A DNA stretch of 59,201 nucleotides from Actinomortierella ambigua (Eukaryota; Mortierellomycota; Mortierellomycetes; Mortierellales; Mortierellaceae): positions 1 to 59,201 of the forward strand of contig JAAAJB010000160.1 of the NCBI GenBank assembly GCA_016098155.1, written 5' to 3'. The notes beneath the pieces are model-generated. The model saw only the letters and a list, made by a program, of their open reading frames with translations. It had not been told where the DNA came from and searched no databases. Position 1 is the first letter of the stretch; the number at the start of each line of letters is the position of its first letter. Shown piece after piece: positions 36,217-48,204 of this stretch. Position numbers and translations under genes: made by a program.

Positions 36217-36236
36217 AACTATCACTCACCTTTGAG

Positions 36237-36269
<33 letters not shown>

Positions 36270-36585
36270 AGAAATGATACCCTCCCACCCCAAGCATTGC
36301 AATTTTTTTTTCTTAGACAGAGACCATCAAACAATAACCCTTGTACTATAGCCGTTTTTTGTTCCTTTCAATAACATTAAAACTCTTTGCTCCTTTCATG
36401 TAGTCTCATTGAACTCTGGAATATTTTCAGCACAGCATTAAAGGGGAAGATGCTGGAAAACATTTATAAAAAAGGAAGCCAACAAAGAGAGCTGGACCCT
36501 GGCAACATCTCTCATCCTATGGCAATAGTCTAATAGCCCATACCCTGTGCCACTCACTTGCAAAACAGACAGGCATTTTTATTTC
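36217..36585. other. convergent intergenic region with GA microsatellite
   Basis: A 369-nt stretch between the stop codons of MFS carrier 1 and RIT1. It starts with a (GA)n run at 36240-36270 and is otherwise AT-rich. Probable 3' UTRs. Confidence 0.55.
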
Positions 36586-39129
36586 TCACTGCATCCACGA
36601 AGGTCTCAAGGTCGCCTTCTCTTCCTTCGTCGGCGACATGAAATATGTATTGACCATCTTGAGTGTCGCGCGTGAAGGCCGCGCCGCCAACCGGTGGGAC
36701 ATGATCTGGAACAGCCGACGCTGGATGATCTCCTTGTTCACAGCGACCGAGGGCGTCTTGCTTGTGATAGTAGTCATGTCTTCTTCAAGGATCTCAGGCC
36801 GGAACTCGCCGGTTTCTTCATCATAGCAGGCCACCAGCAACGCCAGAGTGATGCCCACTGATCGGTCCATGCCTTGCTTACAATGCACCAGGATTCGAGG
36901 CGCGGTGTCGTCCTTATGGTCAGATCGCGGTGGGCAGTGATGGTAAAAGTCCTTCACGACCTGGATCGCCACTGGAATCATCTCAAGCATCTTGTACTGT
37001 CCCTTCTTGCCCTCTGGGATAGGCAAGTGCAAATAACACCGCCGTCGCGGCGGCCTCTGTGCGGCCTCTGCACCTTTGGTGCTCGCCTCTTTGTAATCTA
37101 CCACGCAAAGCGTCGCACCTCCGTCCCCGATAGGCTCCACATGGATGGTTGATCCATCGTCTTTCACCGCTCCTTCCTCCGCTTCAGCAAGGTCTTGTTG
37201 TTGTTGTTGAGCTTGCACCATCTCATAGACCTCATCCCGCTGAATCTCAGCACCACAGTTGATGACCAGATCGAACCCTGCCTCCCAGGCTTCGGGGATC
37301 CGCCCACTGACATGGTTGCCGATCCAAAGTGGGCCCGGTGCAATGGATGTGCAGAGCTCCATCGAAGGGGTGAAGAGCGGACGATCTTGGTGATGGTGGT
37401 TCTTGTTGCTGCTGCTGTTGCCCCCCTTCTTTGCCTTCTTCTCGCCTGCCATTCCATTTTGTTGCTGTCGCCTGGCTTCTTCATCCTTGAGCACCTTTTG
37501 GCGGTGCGTTTGAACGACCTGAACCACACGCTCATCGCACTCCTCGGGTGTAATGCCGTCATCCAGGATCCAATCCTTGTGCTCCCAAAAGATGTCCGGT
37601 TTCAGTCCCTGTTGTTCAGTTGAGAAGGGGAAGGGAGAGATGGTATCAAGGGGGGAAAAAAAACCAAGAAGGAGATCCGTGTTAATTTGATCCGCGGACC
37701 CACTCCCTCCCTCCTTTTTTTTTCTCCCTTTGGAATTTCTATCCGCAAAAGTCCGACGCCATGAATTCTTTACCTTTCCCCACATCTCCTCATCGTCACC
37801 CGACCCTTGGACATAAAGGTACCCATCCCGCTCTTCAAATCCATCCTGGCCGATCGCCGAGGCACTCAGACAAATGACTGGCAAGAAGTCGACCGTGCTA
37901 TAGTCGGGCAAATTGTCGGCAAACAGGACACTCTGGGGTGTCAACCACAGTGGACGCAGCGGTTTTGACAGCCTTTGTACCAACGGCTTGAGATCTGTGA
38001 ACCGGATGAGCTTGTCCGCAAACCCTGAGATCCGCTCCGCTATTTGTGCATGTTCTGATCGCGATACAAGGCTCGGCAACGAGTGGAACCGCGTGTCCCA
38101 CTTTTCCTTGTCCAGCGCTGCTGGAAGCAGTTGAGTGCTGACGAAATCCCCGTCGACGTTGTTGACGTTGCTGCTGCTCTGACCTTTATGATTGGGCTGC
38201 TCTTGAAGTCGTTGTTGTTCCTCCAGTAGTTGAGTAGCCACACGCTGCACCGCTGTATTGATCGTGGCACACCAGATCGGTACAGTCTTGGACAGCGCGT
38301 CAGGGACACGCTTGCCCTTTCGCGTCGAATCAACTAATATGCATCTATTTTTATGAGACAAGGGAGAGATACAGGGGTGTCGTGGTGAGTGATGATAGCC
38401 ACACCCTGGTGTTATGCAGAGCGAAACACATCTATCATGCTTCAGCGTCATCTTTCTTTTTCGAGTCAAAGTAGGTTACCCCAAACATACCCCCCATGCT
38501 GCATAATGGCACTCACTAGATGAGGATTGTATCGCCTCAAGTTGAAATCCCATTTGCCCGTATGTCCATCTGTGGACTTGAAATAGACTCCGGGTTTGTG
38601 AAGCTATGGAGTTGTTTGCATGAGTCCCGTGCGTCAGTCAAAGTACACCTTCACATGATGCATGTCTTCTTACAGGACTTGTGAGGTTAAGGTCTAAGAT
38701 CTCCATGCCCCCTTTCTTCCTCCCTCCCCCATGCAATGATCGTTACCTACTTTGGAAGGGTGCACGTACCACGACCCGCAGCGTTCGTTGGCTATCAACA
38801 ATTGGGATAGTCCGTCGAAATTTAGCAACCTCGAAAAAAGAAGGGAAGCTCTACTCTGCCGATGCTATTAAGGTGGATTGACATATTTACCAATTACTGG
38901 GAACTGAGGGAACATGTCTGCAATCTCCGAGACAAATTCAGCATCGGCCTCTATGGACCGCAGGCGGTTGTAACTGAGAAAAATAGCCCATTCAAGTCAG
39001 GCATGGAATAGTATGAAGGACAATACCACTGTTATTGGAGGTAGGGAGGTAAGGTAAGATGATTTACATGGACTTTGCATCCCGCCGCATGTCGTCTCTG
39101 TCTCTGCCATGTTGACGCTTGCGATCCAT
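36586..39129 (-). CDS. RIT1: initiator tRNA 2'-O-ribosyl phosphate transferase Rit1
   Basis: Six exons, 39129-39068, 38973-38891, 38791-38751, 38603-38491, 38344-37774 and 37608-36586, give 630 aa. The junctions rebuild family blocks: KSIYNRLRSIEAD (exons 1-2), PVIANERCGSWYV (2-3), VYFKSTDGHTGKWDFNLRRY (exon 4), and QHGGCILVDSTRKGKRVPDA (4-5). The C-terminus has a DUSP-like phosphatase-fold domain with HCKQGMDRSVG (Cys about 533). Rit1 adds a ribosyl phosphate to A64 of initiator tRNA-Met, which excludes it from elongation in fungi and plants. A Gln/Lys-rich insert (37430-37500 region) is not typical. The first four exons are 113 nt or shorter and easily missed by gene finders. The start is the first ATG in frame with exon 1. 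Confidence 0.9.
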
Positions 39130-39813
39130 GTGTTCAGTAATGAGAGGGAGAAAAAATAATAATGAGAATGAATCTGTTGCCACCAATGTAAATTGCCTTT
39201 GACTGTATTTTTTTGATGACAGCCTTGGTGGCACAACTGGCCCCGACATCAGATCATGGGCTAGGTTGAGCCTTTCGAGAGCTCAGGTTCCTCATCCACG
39301 AAAGTATACTCACCACCTCTGCCACGAGGGCGAAAGTTGCTTTATCGTGTAGGATTGATCCGCCTCTGGGGTGACTTGGGTCTAGCGCTGGCAAACATTG
39401 GATCGACCCCCAGGTGGAAATCCTTATGCCCGAATTCCTGCATCCGTAGCTGACTACGGATCGACCCAAGGTCGTTCCAATGCGTGAGAAAGAAAACCAA
39501 CATATTTCTAGTGTTGCATACAATCAGTGTTCTTGAAGAGCTAGAAGTGCCGAACGGCAGCTGTGTTCCCCCGTCCTTGCCAGGTCCCACTACCACCCCC
39601 TTTACGCTGTCCTCCCCTTATTCCCTCCTTCTCGTTCGCTAAAAAAAGGAACGTCGATAAAAAAAATAAAGAAAGGTATAAGAGTGTGGCATTCTGCCTC
39701 CTTTCATCCACTCGAGGCTCTTCAACAAAGAGAAACCTTCGCCATCACCGTCCAGCCACCAATCCCCTCCCTCCCCCACTCACCGAACCAACACAAGCAC
39801 GACCCCCTTCGGT
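39130..39813. promoter_or_regulatory. divergent promoter region, RIT1 / MFS carrier 2
   Basis: About 680 nt between outward-facing starts. No supportable gene, repeat or RNA was seen. A CT- and CA-rich leader precedes 39814. Confidence 0.5.
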
Positions 39814-42370
39814 ATGTCGGAAATCAACAGAACCCTGGAAGAATTGGGGCCAGAACCTGGCTTACTCACGGCCAACATTTTGACATCAGGAGATAAGACT
39901 GCAGCACCATTGACGGCCAATTCATGCTCCTCCTCCTCCTCCACACTGAACGTCACGTTGGCCCAACCAGGCACCTTCAACCAATACCCTGAGAATGGAG
40001 GGATCGATGAAATTTTGAGCGATGCCATTGAAGAAAAAGGAGGCTTTGGTGAAGATGACCAAGCATCACTACCACCACCAACACCACTACCCCTACCACC
40101 ACTACAACAACAACAACAGCAACAACAGCCACTACCGCCTGATGGTGGCCTGCGAGCATGGTCTGTAGTCCTTGCCGCCTTCTTCATCCATACATTTACT
40201 TGGATATCCGAGGTTATTTTTGGTGTATTTCAGCACAACTACCTGAAGATGTTCCCCGAAGCTGGTCCTTCCCAGATCTCGCTCATTGGCACGCTTGCCA
40301 GTGCCACCACCTTTTTGTCGGGCTTTCTCTCTGGATATCTATCGGATCGCTACGGATATCGCCCTGTCGCCGCCACTGGCACACTGATTATGACTGTGTC
40401 TATGATCCTCGCCTCGTTCTCGACTCAGGTTAGTAAGGCCGTGAAAGGTTGTATAAGAGCTGGGGGGGGGGAAGGAGGAGGAGGTGGAGGAGGAAAGGAG
40501 GGAGAGGAAGAGGAGAGTTAGGGGTCAGGATATATACTAACTGCGTACTGGTATCATTGATGAGCACAGACACAGGGTTGCACAAATCTGCACACATCTG
40601 CACGCAAAATTCCACACAGCACAGGAGCATGTACCCTCCTCCTCCTTCTTCTCCTACTGTTAAACCAACATACTGGCCTCGCTTTCTTTTTTGTCTCGCT
40701 GCAATTAGCTTTGGCATGTGTATATCACACAAGGCATCATGTTAGGTTTTGGTGCATCGCTGCTGCATTATTCAGCCTTCGGCGCACCTGCACACTGGTT
40801 TACGACCCGACGAGGCCTGGCCATGGGGATCAGTGGTAGTGGTGTGGGCGTCGGAGGGTTTTACCTTGCACCGCTCATCCAGTTCTTAGTGGAAAGGACT
40901 GGGATTAGATGGACGCTGCGCGCCTTGGCATTGTACTGTCTTGTCACAAGGTACTAGTGAAAGGGGAGGAAGGGTCCTCAAGATAACAAATCGAGTATTT
41001 ATGTCTTCGCTGCTTTAGCCATATTGTTTCTAAAACGAATCTTCTCTCTCTCTCCCTTCTTTGACAAAAACTTTGCTCCCGCATGTGCCCCCCCCCCATT
41101 TTTTTTCTGGTCTCCCATACGATCGGTTCCCAACGTTCTTGGCTATGCGTAGTGGGACTGCAAGTTTCTTGCTGAAGGAGTTTAAGCCACCATCTAGCGT
41201 CATAGACGATGGCGGCTACAGCGAAGACCAAAAGCGTGACATGGCGGCGGAAACGGTCGAGAGGACTGAGCAAATCAGTGTCTATGGGGGTTCAGCCGTG
41301 TTCCGGTTTCGGTCGATTATTCAAGAACCTGTCTTTCAAGCACTTGTCGCCTTTCAGTTTCTGTTGTCGATGGCATACCTGACTCCTGTTTACTACATGG
41401 AAGGTAAAGAAAGAAAGGAAGAAGAAGAATACTGAATAAGAGACGCTCCGTCGTTGAATGTTAAAGAAGAGCTTTATTTGTGAGAGATGAGAAGCGAAAA
41501 CATGTTTGGGGCTAATGTGGCGCTTCTTCTTTCTTCCCTGTCTGTCTTGCTATCTAGTCTATGCAACCCACATTGGGATTTCGGAGCAGACAGGTGCGTC
41601 CATCATTGGATGGTTTAACGCTGCGGCAGTCGTTTCGGGGGTCGTCTCGGGTGTCTTGGCCGATCGACTCTCCAAGAGCGCCATGCTGATTGTGGCCAAC
41701 TGGGTGACTTGCTTTGCCGTTTTGGTCATCTGGCCTCTATCCCAGTCCGTCGGGGTCTTTGTCGTCTTTGCGTTGACCTATGGTAGGTGGATGGGCAAAA
41801 CATACAAGGGCGGCTGTGTCAAGAGTGGTATTGATCATCAGTTGCTTACTGAACATGGATGCTGTTGTTCCCTACCCGTTGCATAGGTGTGGCTTTTGGT
41901 GCCGTATCCACAGTGACGCCTGTCATGATGGCCGATTATTATGGTAAGGATGAACAGCCTGTCGTATTCTCCTTGGCTTCACTGTATGAATCCCTAAACT
42001 GCGAAGATAAGCACATACTTGGATGGGGGATGTTTCATTAACACGCGCTTTCTTTGGTGTGACAACATCTGCTGCAGGTCCTCAGCGGGTGTCAACAATT
42101 CTCGGCACTGTGTTCAGCTTTTGCTCGGCGGGCCTTATCGGCGGCGTCTTAATCAGCGGCCATCTGGTTGAGGCAACGCAACCTAAGGTTCGGTACTTGC
42201 CCTTGATCATATACGCGGGTACCATGTTTGGCATGGCGGCAGCAATGGCGACGCTGTGGGCGTACTTGCTTCAGAGAAAGAGGAGGGCAGACGCATGCAT
42301 TGCCGCTGCCACCAGGCATGCTTGTGAGGGACCCGGTACTTCAGGGACGACCACTAGCAGCAACGATTAA
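39814..42370 (+). CDS. MFS monocarboxylate-type (MCH-like) transporter 2
   Basis: Six exons, 39814-40428, 40709-40950, 41153-41403, 41558-41782, 41887-41943 and 42078-42370, give 560 aa. A Pro/Gln-rich N-terminal tail of about 110 residues precedes PDGGLRAWSVVLAAFFIHTF, the MCT/MCH signature and TM1. Other blocks are GYLSDRYGYRP after TM2, YITQGIMLGFGASL (TM4), GTASFLLKEF before the central loop, and GVLADRLSKSAML in the second half. About twelve hydrophobic segments are present. It parallels carrier 1 block for block but has five introns rather than two. One intron position is shared. The substrate is unknown. The ends of exons 2 and 5 are supported by matching the paralogue. Confidence 0.88.
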
Positions 42371-42572
42371 AGATTGTTTATGCCTTTCGATACGTGCTGT
42401 TATGTTTATTGCATAAGATAGAGTGAGCTGTTTGGTTGGTTCAAACTGAAGGGGGAGAGTTGTGCGTTCCCTTTCTCGTGCAACACTTTATTCTTTTTCA
42501 TCTTTCTCACCCACGCACCACCCACACACTCTCTCTCCACCCAACCATCCTTTTCCCTTGCCCTCATACACC

Positions 42573-43542
42573 ATGTCCGACGATGAAGGAGCTCATCCCA
42601 GTAAGCTCACCCATGGACCCACCTTTGTACCACCATCTATTTTCCCACCAAACTGATGCATGCATGGTCGTAACTCACACATGCCTCTTTTTTTTTACCT
42701 ATCGTGTTCTCATGCTTATTAGATGAAATCCTCTTAGAAGCATGCAGGACTAACAGTCTCGACCTGCTGGAGAGTGTCTTGGACATGGGTCCCAAATATT
42801 TTGAAATCAACTTTAGAGATGGAGTCGGCAACACTCCCTTGCACATTGCGTAAGGAGGCCAGCTTTCTTTGAACTCTTGCTTGCTTGTGGTTTGCGAGAC
42901 CGCATTTCTAACGCCAGCCTCTTTTCCATACTCTAACAGTGCACGAAATGCCTCGATAGGCGTCCTAGAAGTATTAATGTACTATGATGGCATTGACCCC
43001 AACATCGCCAACCGCCTGGAAGGCGATACGCCCCTACACAAAGCAGCTTCGTACCAAGACCCTGAGATGGCGTTGGAAATGGCTCGGATTCTGATCGATG
43101 GAGGCGCCAAACCAAAGAGTATGTGTCCTCTTTGTAGAGGAAGGGGGGGTTTTTTTTGGGGTTGCAAGGAGGTATCGCGTACCTGAACTGACCCTGACCT
43201 TCCCACTCTCTCTGTCTTTCATACCTCCTAGTTCAAAACAAGCAGAAGCAGACCTGCATTGATGTTGCACCTATCGACACGCACTCTGCCGTTCGGACCT
43301 ATCTACAGCACGCAATTCTGGCATCTACAGTGGTATGTTGTGAAGCATGGACGTGGAAAGAAAAGAAACATCTCAAGAAAAAGGAGTGTCCTATCTGTCT
43401 TTCATGCTGGCGCAGTGATCCTAAAGATGCTGAGCCTCCTCCTCTTTTCTCTGTATTCAATTGTGGATCATGATAGGATGCGCGCGATGTGGTGCAAGAC
43501 GACGACGGCGAGGATTCTGACCCACCCAGCGACGACGAGTAG
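42573..43542 (+). CDS. small ankyrin-repeat protein
   Basis: Five exons, 42573-42600, 42723-42849, 42940-43118, 43232-43332 and 43477-43542, give 166 aa. After MSDDEGAHPNEILLEACRTN come ankyrin repeats with the consensus GNTPLHIAARNA and GDTPLHKAAS, each broken by or next to an intron. A degenerate third repeat (QTCIDVAP) follows, then an acidic tail ending DSDPPSDDE. Size and acidic ends resemble small fungal ankyrin proteins of the Yar1/YCR051W type, some of which are ribosome-linked; that is only a resemblance. The partner is unknown. Confidence 0.85.
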
Positions 43543-43793
43543 ACCGTAAAATACGTAAAATAGACAAGAATTTCCTCCATATAAAGTTCCAACCCTCTTT
43601 ATTTGATTGTGCCCTCCCTAATTGAGTTACCAGTACACGTCACCCATTTTTTTTTTTTTTGGGTTGCGCTGGCAGCCGCGTACTTGTGTGTGTTAGAGCG
43701 AGCATTGTGTCTTGCATCAGCAACCAACCTCTTACTCGACTCAACAACACCCACCCACCACCTACATCAACCAACGACCTTCAACCTTCAACC

Positions 43794-45592
43794 ATGGTGA
43801 GGACGATGCTCACATTGCATTCATTGCAGGACAATGAGAAGATAACGTATGGCCCTCGCATTGGCTCACACCCTTTTTGATATTCTCTTGTTGGCGCTTG
43901 ACCACTTGTAGGGAAACACGCAGTCAGGACCACCTCACCCCGGCAAGGACCAGAAGAAGGACGTATGTCTTGACTCCACACCCTACAGTGTACAAGATGC
44001 TCGATCCGTCAAAGTAATCGAAGATTAACCACGTTCGTTCTTCCCGACCTTAGGAGAAGGATCAGAAGAAGAAGTGGGAGCCCCCACTGCCAACTCGCGT
44101 TGGCAAGAAGAAGATCAAGAAGGGACCTGACGCTTCGTCGAAGCTGCCTGCAGGTACCTATCTCTTTTTTATTCTGACACAGTCTTTTCCACTCACCATT
44201 AGCACAGAAGGGTCATCTGAAAGAATCTGTAGCTGATCGCCTCTTTATTTCTCTCTGCCCTTGACCCTAGTCTTCCCAACAACAAGATGCCGCCTGAAGA
44301 TGCTGAAGATGGAGCGCATCAAAGATTACCTTTTGATGGAAGAAGAGTTTGTGACAAACCAGGAGCGACTGAAGCCACAGGAAGAGAAGGCACAGGAGGA
44401 GCGATCCAAGGTCGACGAGCTTCGTGGATCGCCCATGACAGTTGGCAGCTTGGAGGAGATTATCGACGACGACCACGCTATCGTTTCCATGAGCAGTGGA
44501 CCCGAGTACTACGTGTCGATTCTTTCGTTTGTTGACAAGGATCTGCTCGAGCCCGGCTGTACTGTACTTTTGCACCACAAGACTATGTCGATCATTGGTG
44601 TCCTGCAAGATGATACCGATCCCATGGTCAGTGTCATGAAGCTCGAGAAGGCACCCACAGAGTCCTATGCCGACATTGGTGGTCTGGAGCAACAGATTCA
44701 GGAAATCAAGGAAGCAGTCGAGCTGCCGCTCACACACCCTGAGCTGTATGAGGACATGGGTGTTAAACCCCCCAAGGGTGTTATCCTTTATGGTGTGCCT
44801 GGCACGGGCAAGACCCTACTTGCCAAGGCTGTCGCCAACCAAACATCCGCCACCTTCTTGCGTGTTGTTGGCTCGGAGCTGATTCAAAAGTACCTGGGTG
44901 ATGGCCCCAAGCTTGTCCGAGAGCTCTTCCGAGTAGCCGAGGAGAATGCACCCTCGATTGTGTTTATTGATGAGATTGATGCCGTGGGTACAAAACGGTA
45001 AGTACCCTTTGTTTATGATACGCAAGCGATGCCAAGCTTTCCCCCGCCCCCCCCCCTCGCCCCAACCCCTTCTCCTTTACTCTGTGAATGAGACGTGAGA
45101 GCTCATTAGCCTACATCAATTGACCAAACCTCAAAACCACAACAAAATAGATACGACTCAAACTCCGGAGGAGAGCGTGAGATTCAGCGCACAATGTTGG
45201 AGCTGTTGAACCAACTGGATGGTTTCGACTCGCGAGGCGACGTGAAGGTGATTATGGCGACGAACCAGATTGAGTCACTGGATCCGGCACTGATCCGTCC
45301 GGGCCGTATCGACCGCAAGATTGAGTTCCCAATGCCGGATATCAAGACCAAGCGTCGCATCTTTAACATTCACACGTCGCGCATGCAGCTTGCGGACGAC
45401 GTCGATCTGGAAGAGTTTGTCATGGCCAAGGATGAGCTCTCGGGTGCCGATATCAAGGCCATCTGCACAGAGGCTGGTCTCTTGGCCCTGCGTGAGCGGC
45501 GTATGAAGGTCAAGGCTGACGACTTTAAAAAGGCAAAGGAAAAGGTCCTCTACCGCAAGAACGAGGGCACGCCCGAGGGATTGTATTTGTAG
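43794..45592 (+). CDS. RPT2: 26S proteasome regulatory ATPase Rpt2
   Basis: Five exons, 43794-43796, 43912-43962, 44054-44153, 44271-44997 and 45151-45592, give 440 aa, close to yeast Rpt2. The first coding exon is only the ATG. Splicing gives [12 protein letters not shown], which fits the conserved N-myristoylation site of Rpt2. A coiled coil ([20 protein letters not shown]) and OB domain precede the AAA+ module. Walker A is GVPGTGKT, Walker B is [12 protein letters not shown], and the Arg-finger region is [12 protein letters not shown]. The C-terminus LYL is an HbYX-type tail that opens the 20S gate. Rpt2 sits in the base ring that unfolds substrates. Confidence 0.96.
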
Positions 45593-45797
45593 AAAAAAAC
45601 AAAAAACAAAACAAAATACTTGTTTCCTCCATCTCTATACACCCCGCGGCCCATTCTTCTCCTCGCATCCATCGCACCCCACATCAACAATGAGCAGAGT
45701 CTATAAACAATACGCCTTAAAGATGACTCTTTTTTTTCACATGTTTCTTTCTAGTTTGGCATGTTGTATTTCAATGTATTTGATGCAGTTGACTTTT
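45593..45797. other. convergent 3' region, RPT2 / PDRG1-like
   Basis: A 205-nt AT-rich gap between two stop codons, with A-runs right after the RPT2 stop. Probable 3' UTRs. Confidence 0.5.
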
Positions 45798-46651
45798 CTA
45801 GCTCATGCCCTTGAGTTGAAAGGCTTTAGCCCGAGAGCCATCCTTGCCCTCGAGCTTTTCAAGCTCGACCATCTTTTCCTTCATCGTCTCTCGTGCCTCA
45901 GAGATCTCCGTGTCTAATGTCGCTTGATCTAGTTGACCGTAAAATGGATGTTGGTGATTGGTTAGAACGTCCATATGCCAAATCACAATGATCAGTATTA
46001 TCACAAAGTTGAGTGGCCTGTATTTTTCTCCATACCTTTCTTGAGCATGGCCACTGTGCTGTCGTGAGGCATCTTGACGAACATGTCGCCAAGGTTAACC
46101 CACACTTTCTTATCTATCATTCAAAGACCGTGTAATAGATTGGTTAGGTTCGGCCAACAGCAACTCGTACTGCAATACTAGGAACACCATTTTTTTTCAA
46201 TTTGAACGATCATTTTACCTTTAGCCATGTCTTTGTTCAGACGCGACAATGCCTCGCGGTTGCTATTCCTCCGCCGATCATAGTCGACAATCTAGGATTG
46301 GACATAGTGTCCGAGTTGCGGATTAAATACAAACGCATACACCCATAGAGTATTTTCCGAGCATGAAGGCATAATGATTAGTGATGAGAGACAAGGAAAA
46401 CCATTCTTTTTCGTACAAAAAAAAAATAGTAACACGGGAGGAGGGTGCGCTTACGAGCTCTTTGTTTGTCAGAATCTCCTCGACGAGCAGCTCTTGCCTG
46501 TGTAATGCTGCAATTCACCAACACGAAGCAGTATGAATAAATGAGGAATTAGCAACTTGTTACATGAGAAAGGCAGAGAGTTGACTGCAAAGCTTTCTTT
46601 TTACTCTCTTTATTAATTGAATGCAGGGCACATACTGTTCACAAACTCCAT
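45798..46651 (-). CDS. PDRG1-like prefoldin-type coiled-coil protein
   Basis: Five small exons, 46651-46636, 46507-46455, 46291-46219, 46113-46036 and 45928-45798, give 116 aa. The protein starts MEFVNTLHRQELLVEEILTN. It then has IVDYDRRRNSNREALSRLNK, WVNLGDMFVKMPHDSTVAML and a long C-terminal helix. This order of helix, RRxxNREAL and GxMFxKMP matches PDRG1, a beta-type prefoldin-like subunit of the URI/R2TP-associated complex. That complex helps assemble RNA polymerases and PIKKs. The first exon is 16 nt and all exons are under 135 nt. The exact splice into exon 2 (A|CA gives Thr) is inferred from the family. Confidence 0.85.
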
Positions 46652-47229
46652 GGTTTAATGCCGAATGAGAATAAAATGAACAAGTAAAAAATCTTTGGTG
46701 GCAAGCTACATAAGTTGCGCAGCCACAATTTTTGAATTGGATCAAATGGTTTTGGATATGGGAGACGTCCAAAAACAAACAAGGGCTGAATGTTTGTGCT
46801 TCCCTTCGCGTCGGTGAGAGGAAGAGATGCATCGACCTTCTTTTTCATGCTATGAGTGGCGGAATAGATAGAACGTACATTGCAGTTTTCATGACCAACT
46901 TTTTTCCTGTTGGAAATCATGCACCCCAGGCAAGAAAACAAGAGTGTGCGCGTGCTACCCAAAATACTTTCTCACACAACGTTGTTCGCTCTTCAACGCC
47001 CTCTCTAAAATGCACCTCGGACATCTAGTCCGAGCCTGGACTTTTCAGAGTCTCAACGTGGTTTGTGTACATGCACGGGTGCGCCGCGAACCTCTCTCCC
47101 CTTTTTCTTTTCTCGTACCAGTATTTAAAGCGTAGCGCTTCTCGGGGTTGTTTTTCACTCTACACGCTTACCAAGCAGAAGAAACACACTCCCACGCTCC
47201 TCATACATACACAGAGAAAAAAAACGATA
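46652..47229. promoter_or_regulatory. divergent intergenic region, PDRG1-like / catalase
   Basis: About 580 nt with no supportable gene. A TATTTAAA element at 47122-47129 lies about 100 nt before the catalase ATG. Confidence 0.5.
47122..47129 (+). promoter_or_regulatory. TATA-like element of the catalase-like gene
   Basis: TATTTAAA, followed by pyrimidine-rich sequence and an A-rich leader. Its distance to the ATG at 47230 suits a TATA box. A strong TATA would fit an inducible stress gene, which is inferred. Confidence 0.5.
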
Positions 47230-48204
47230 ATGCCTCTTCCAACTGACGAACAGCTCATCGCCAATGCCAAGGAGGTGATTGCGCTCTTCCACCAGGCCTT
47301 TGGACCCCACCCAGGTTTCCGCCCCGGCCACGCCAAGGGCCAGCTTGTCCGCGGCACTTTTGTCCCGACCAAGGCCGCAGGCGACCTGTCCCGGGCCGAG
47401 CACTTTCACGCACCCTCGACGCCCGTCACCGTGCGCTTCTCCAACTCGACGGGCCTGCCCTTGATCCCCGATGGCGACCCACACGCCGAGCCACGGGGGG
47501 CCGCTCTCCGGTTCCATCTCGCAGACGACAAGACCACAGGCCACCGTCGCCACACAGACGTCATCGGTCACTCGGTGCCCGCCTTTCCGGCCCGCAACGG
47601 GGTCGAGTTTGCCCATTTCCTGCGGGCCATTGGTGGGAGCGAAGCCGAGCTGGGTGCATACCTGGAGAAGAACCCGCCGGCCAAGACCTTTTTAACGTAC
47701 CCAAAGCCGTTGACCCAGAGCTTTGCCACCACCCCGTACTTTGCCCTAACGGCCTACAAGTTTGTCAACAAGGACGGTAAGGAGACCTACATCCGGTATG
47801 AGCTCGAGCCCGTGGCCGGCATCCATACTTTGCCGGAAGGTACGGATGTCAAGGGGTTGGATCCCGAGTACCTCTTTAAGGAGCTGGCCACGCGATTGAA
47901 GGCGGGGACGGCGGCAGCGGCAGCGGCGCAAGGTCCGATCAAGTTTAAGCTCGTGGCGCAGCTGGCGAACGAAGGAGACCCGACAGACGATATTAGCCTT
48001 CAGTGGTCTCAAGCGGGACATCGAAAGGTCGAATTGGGCACGGTGACCTTGGAGACCCTGGTCGATGACAATGCGACCGAACAAAAGCACGTCATTTTTG
48101 ACCCCATCCCTCGCGTCGATGGCATCGAGCCTTCGGCGGACCCAATGCTCGAGTTTCGAGCGGCAGTCTACCTGTTGAGCGGTCGGGAACGACGTGCTGC
48201 TTAA
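47230..48204 (+). CDS. small catalase-related haem peroxidase (SrpA type)
   Basis: A single uninterrupted frame of 324 aa starts MPLPTDEQLIANAKEVI. Distal-side blocks are PGHAKGQLVRGTF (His34) and VTVRFSNSTGLP. The family-typical RGAALRFHLAD follows. Near the C-terminus EFRAAVY supplies Arg-x-x-x-Tyr (Arg310, Tyr314), the catalase proximal ligand motif. At this length it lacks the wrapping and C-terminal parts of classical catalases (about 500 aa), so it belongs with mini-catalases such as SrpA, common in bacteria. These act mainly as peroxidases. No signal peptide is seen. It has no intron although most neighbours are heavily split, and GC is high. AATAAA at 48291-48296 is a likely poly(A) signal. 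Confidence 0.9.
   Translation: MPLPTDEQLIANAKEVIALFHQAFGPHPGFRPGHAKGQLVRGTFVPTKAAGDLSRAEHFHAPSTPVTVRFSNSTGLPLIPDGDPHAEPRGAALRFHLADDKTTGHRRHTDVIGHSVPAFPARNGVEFAHFLRAIGGSEAELGAYLEKNPPAKTFLTYPKPLTQSFATTPYFALTAYKFVNKDGKETYIRYELEPVAGIHTLPEGTDVKGLDPEYLFKELATRLKAGTAAAAAAQGPIKFKLVAQLANEGDPTDDISLQWSQAGHRKVELGTVTLETLVDDNATEQKHVIFDPIPRVDGIEPSADPMLEFRAAVYLLSGRERRAA

Noticed and set aside
43794..43880. Independent short gene starting at the RPT2 ATG (unspliced reading)
   Set aside because: Splicing directly after the ATG gives the conserved Rpt2 N-terminus, while the unspliced peptide has no features and stops within the intron.
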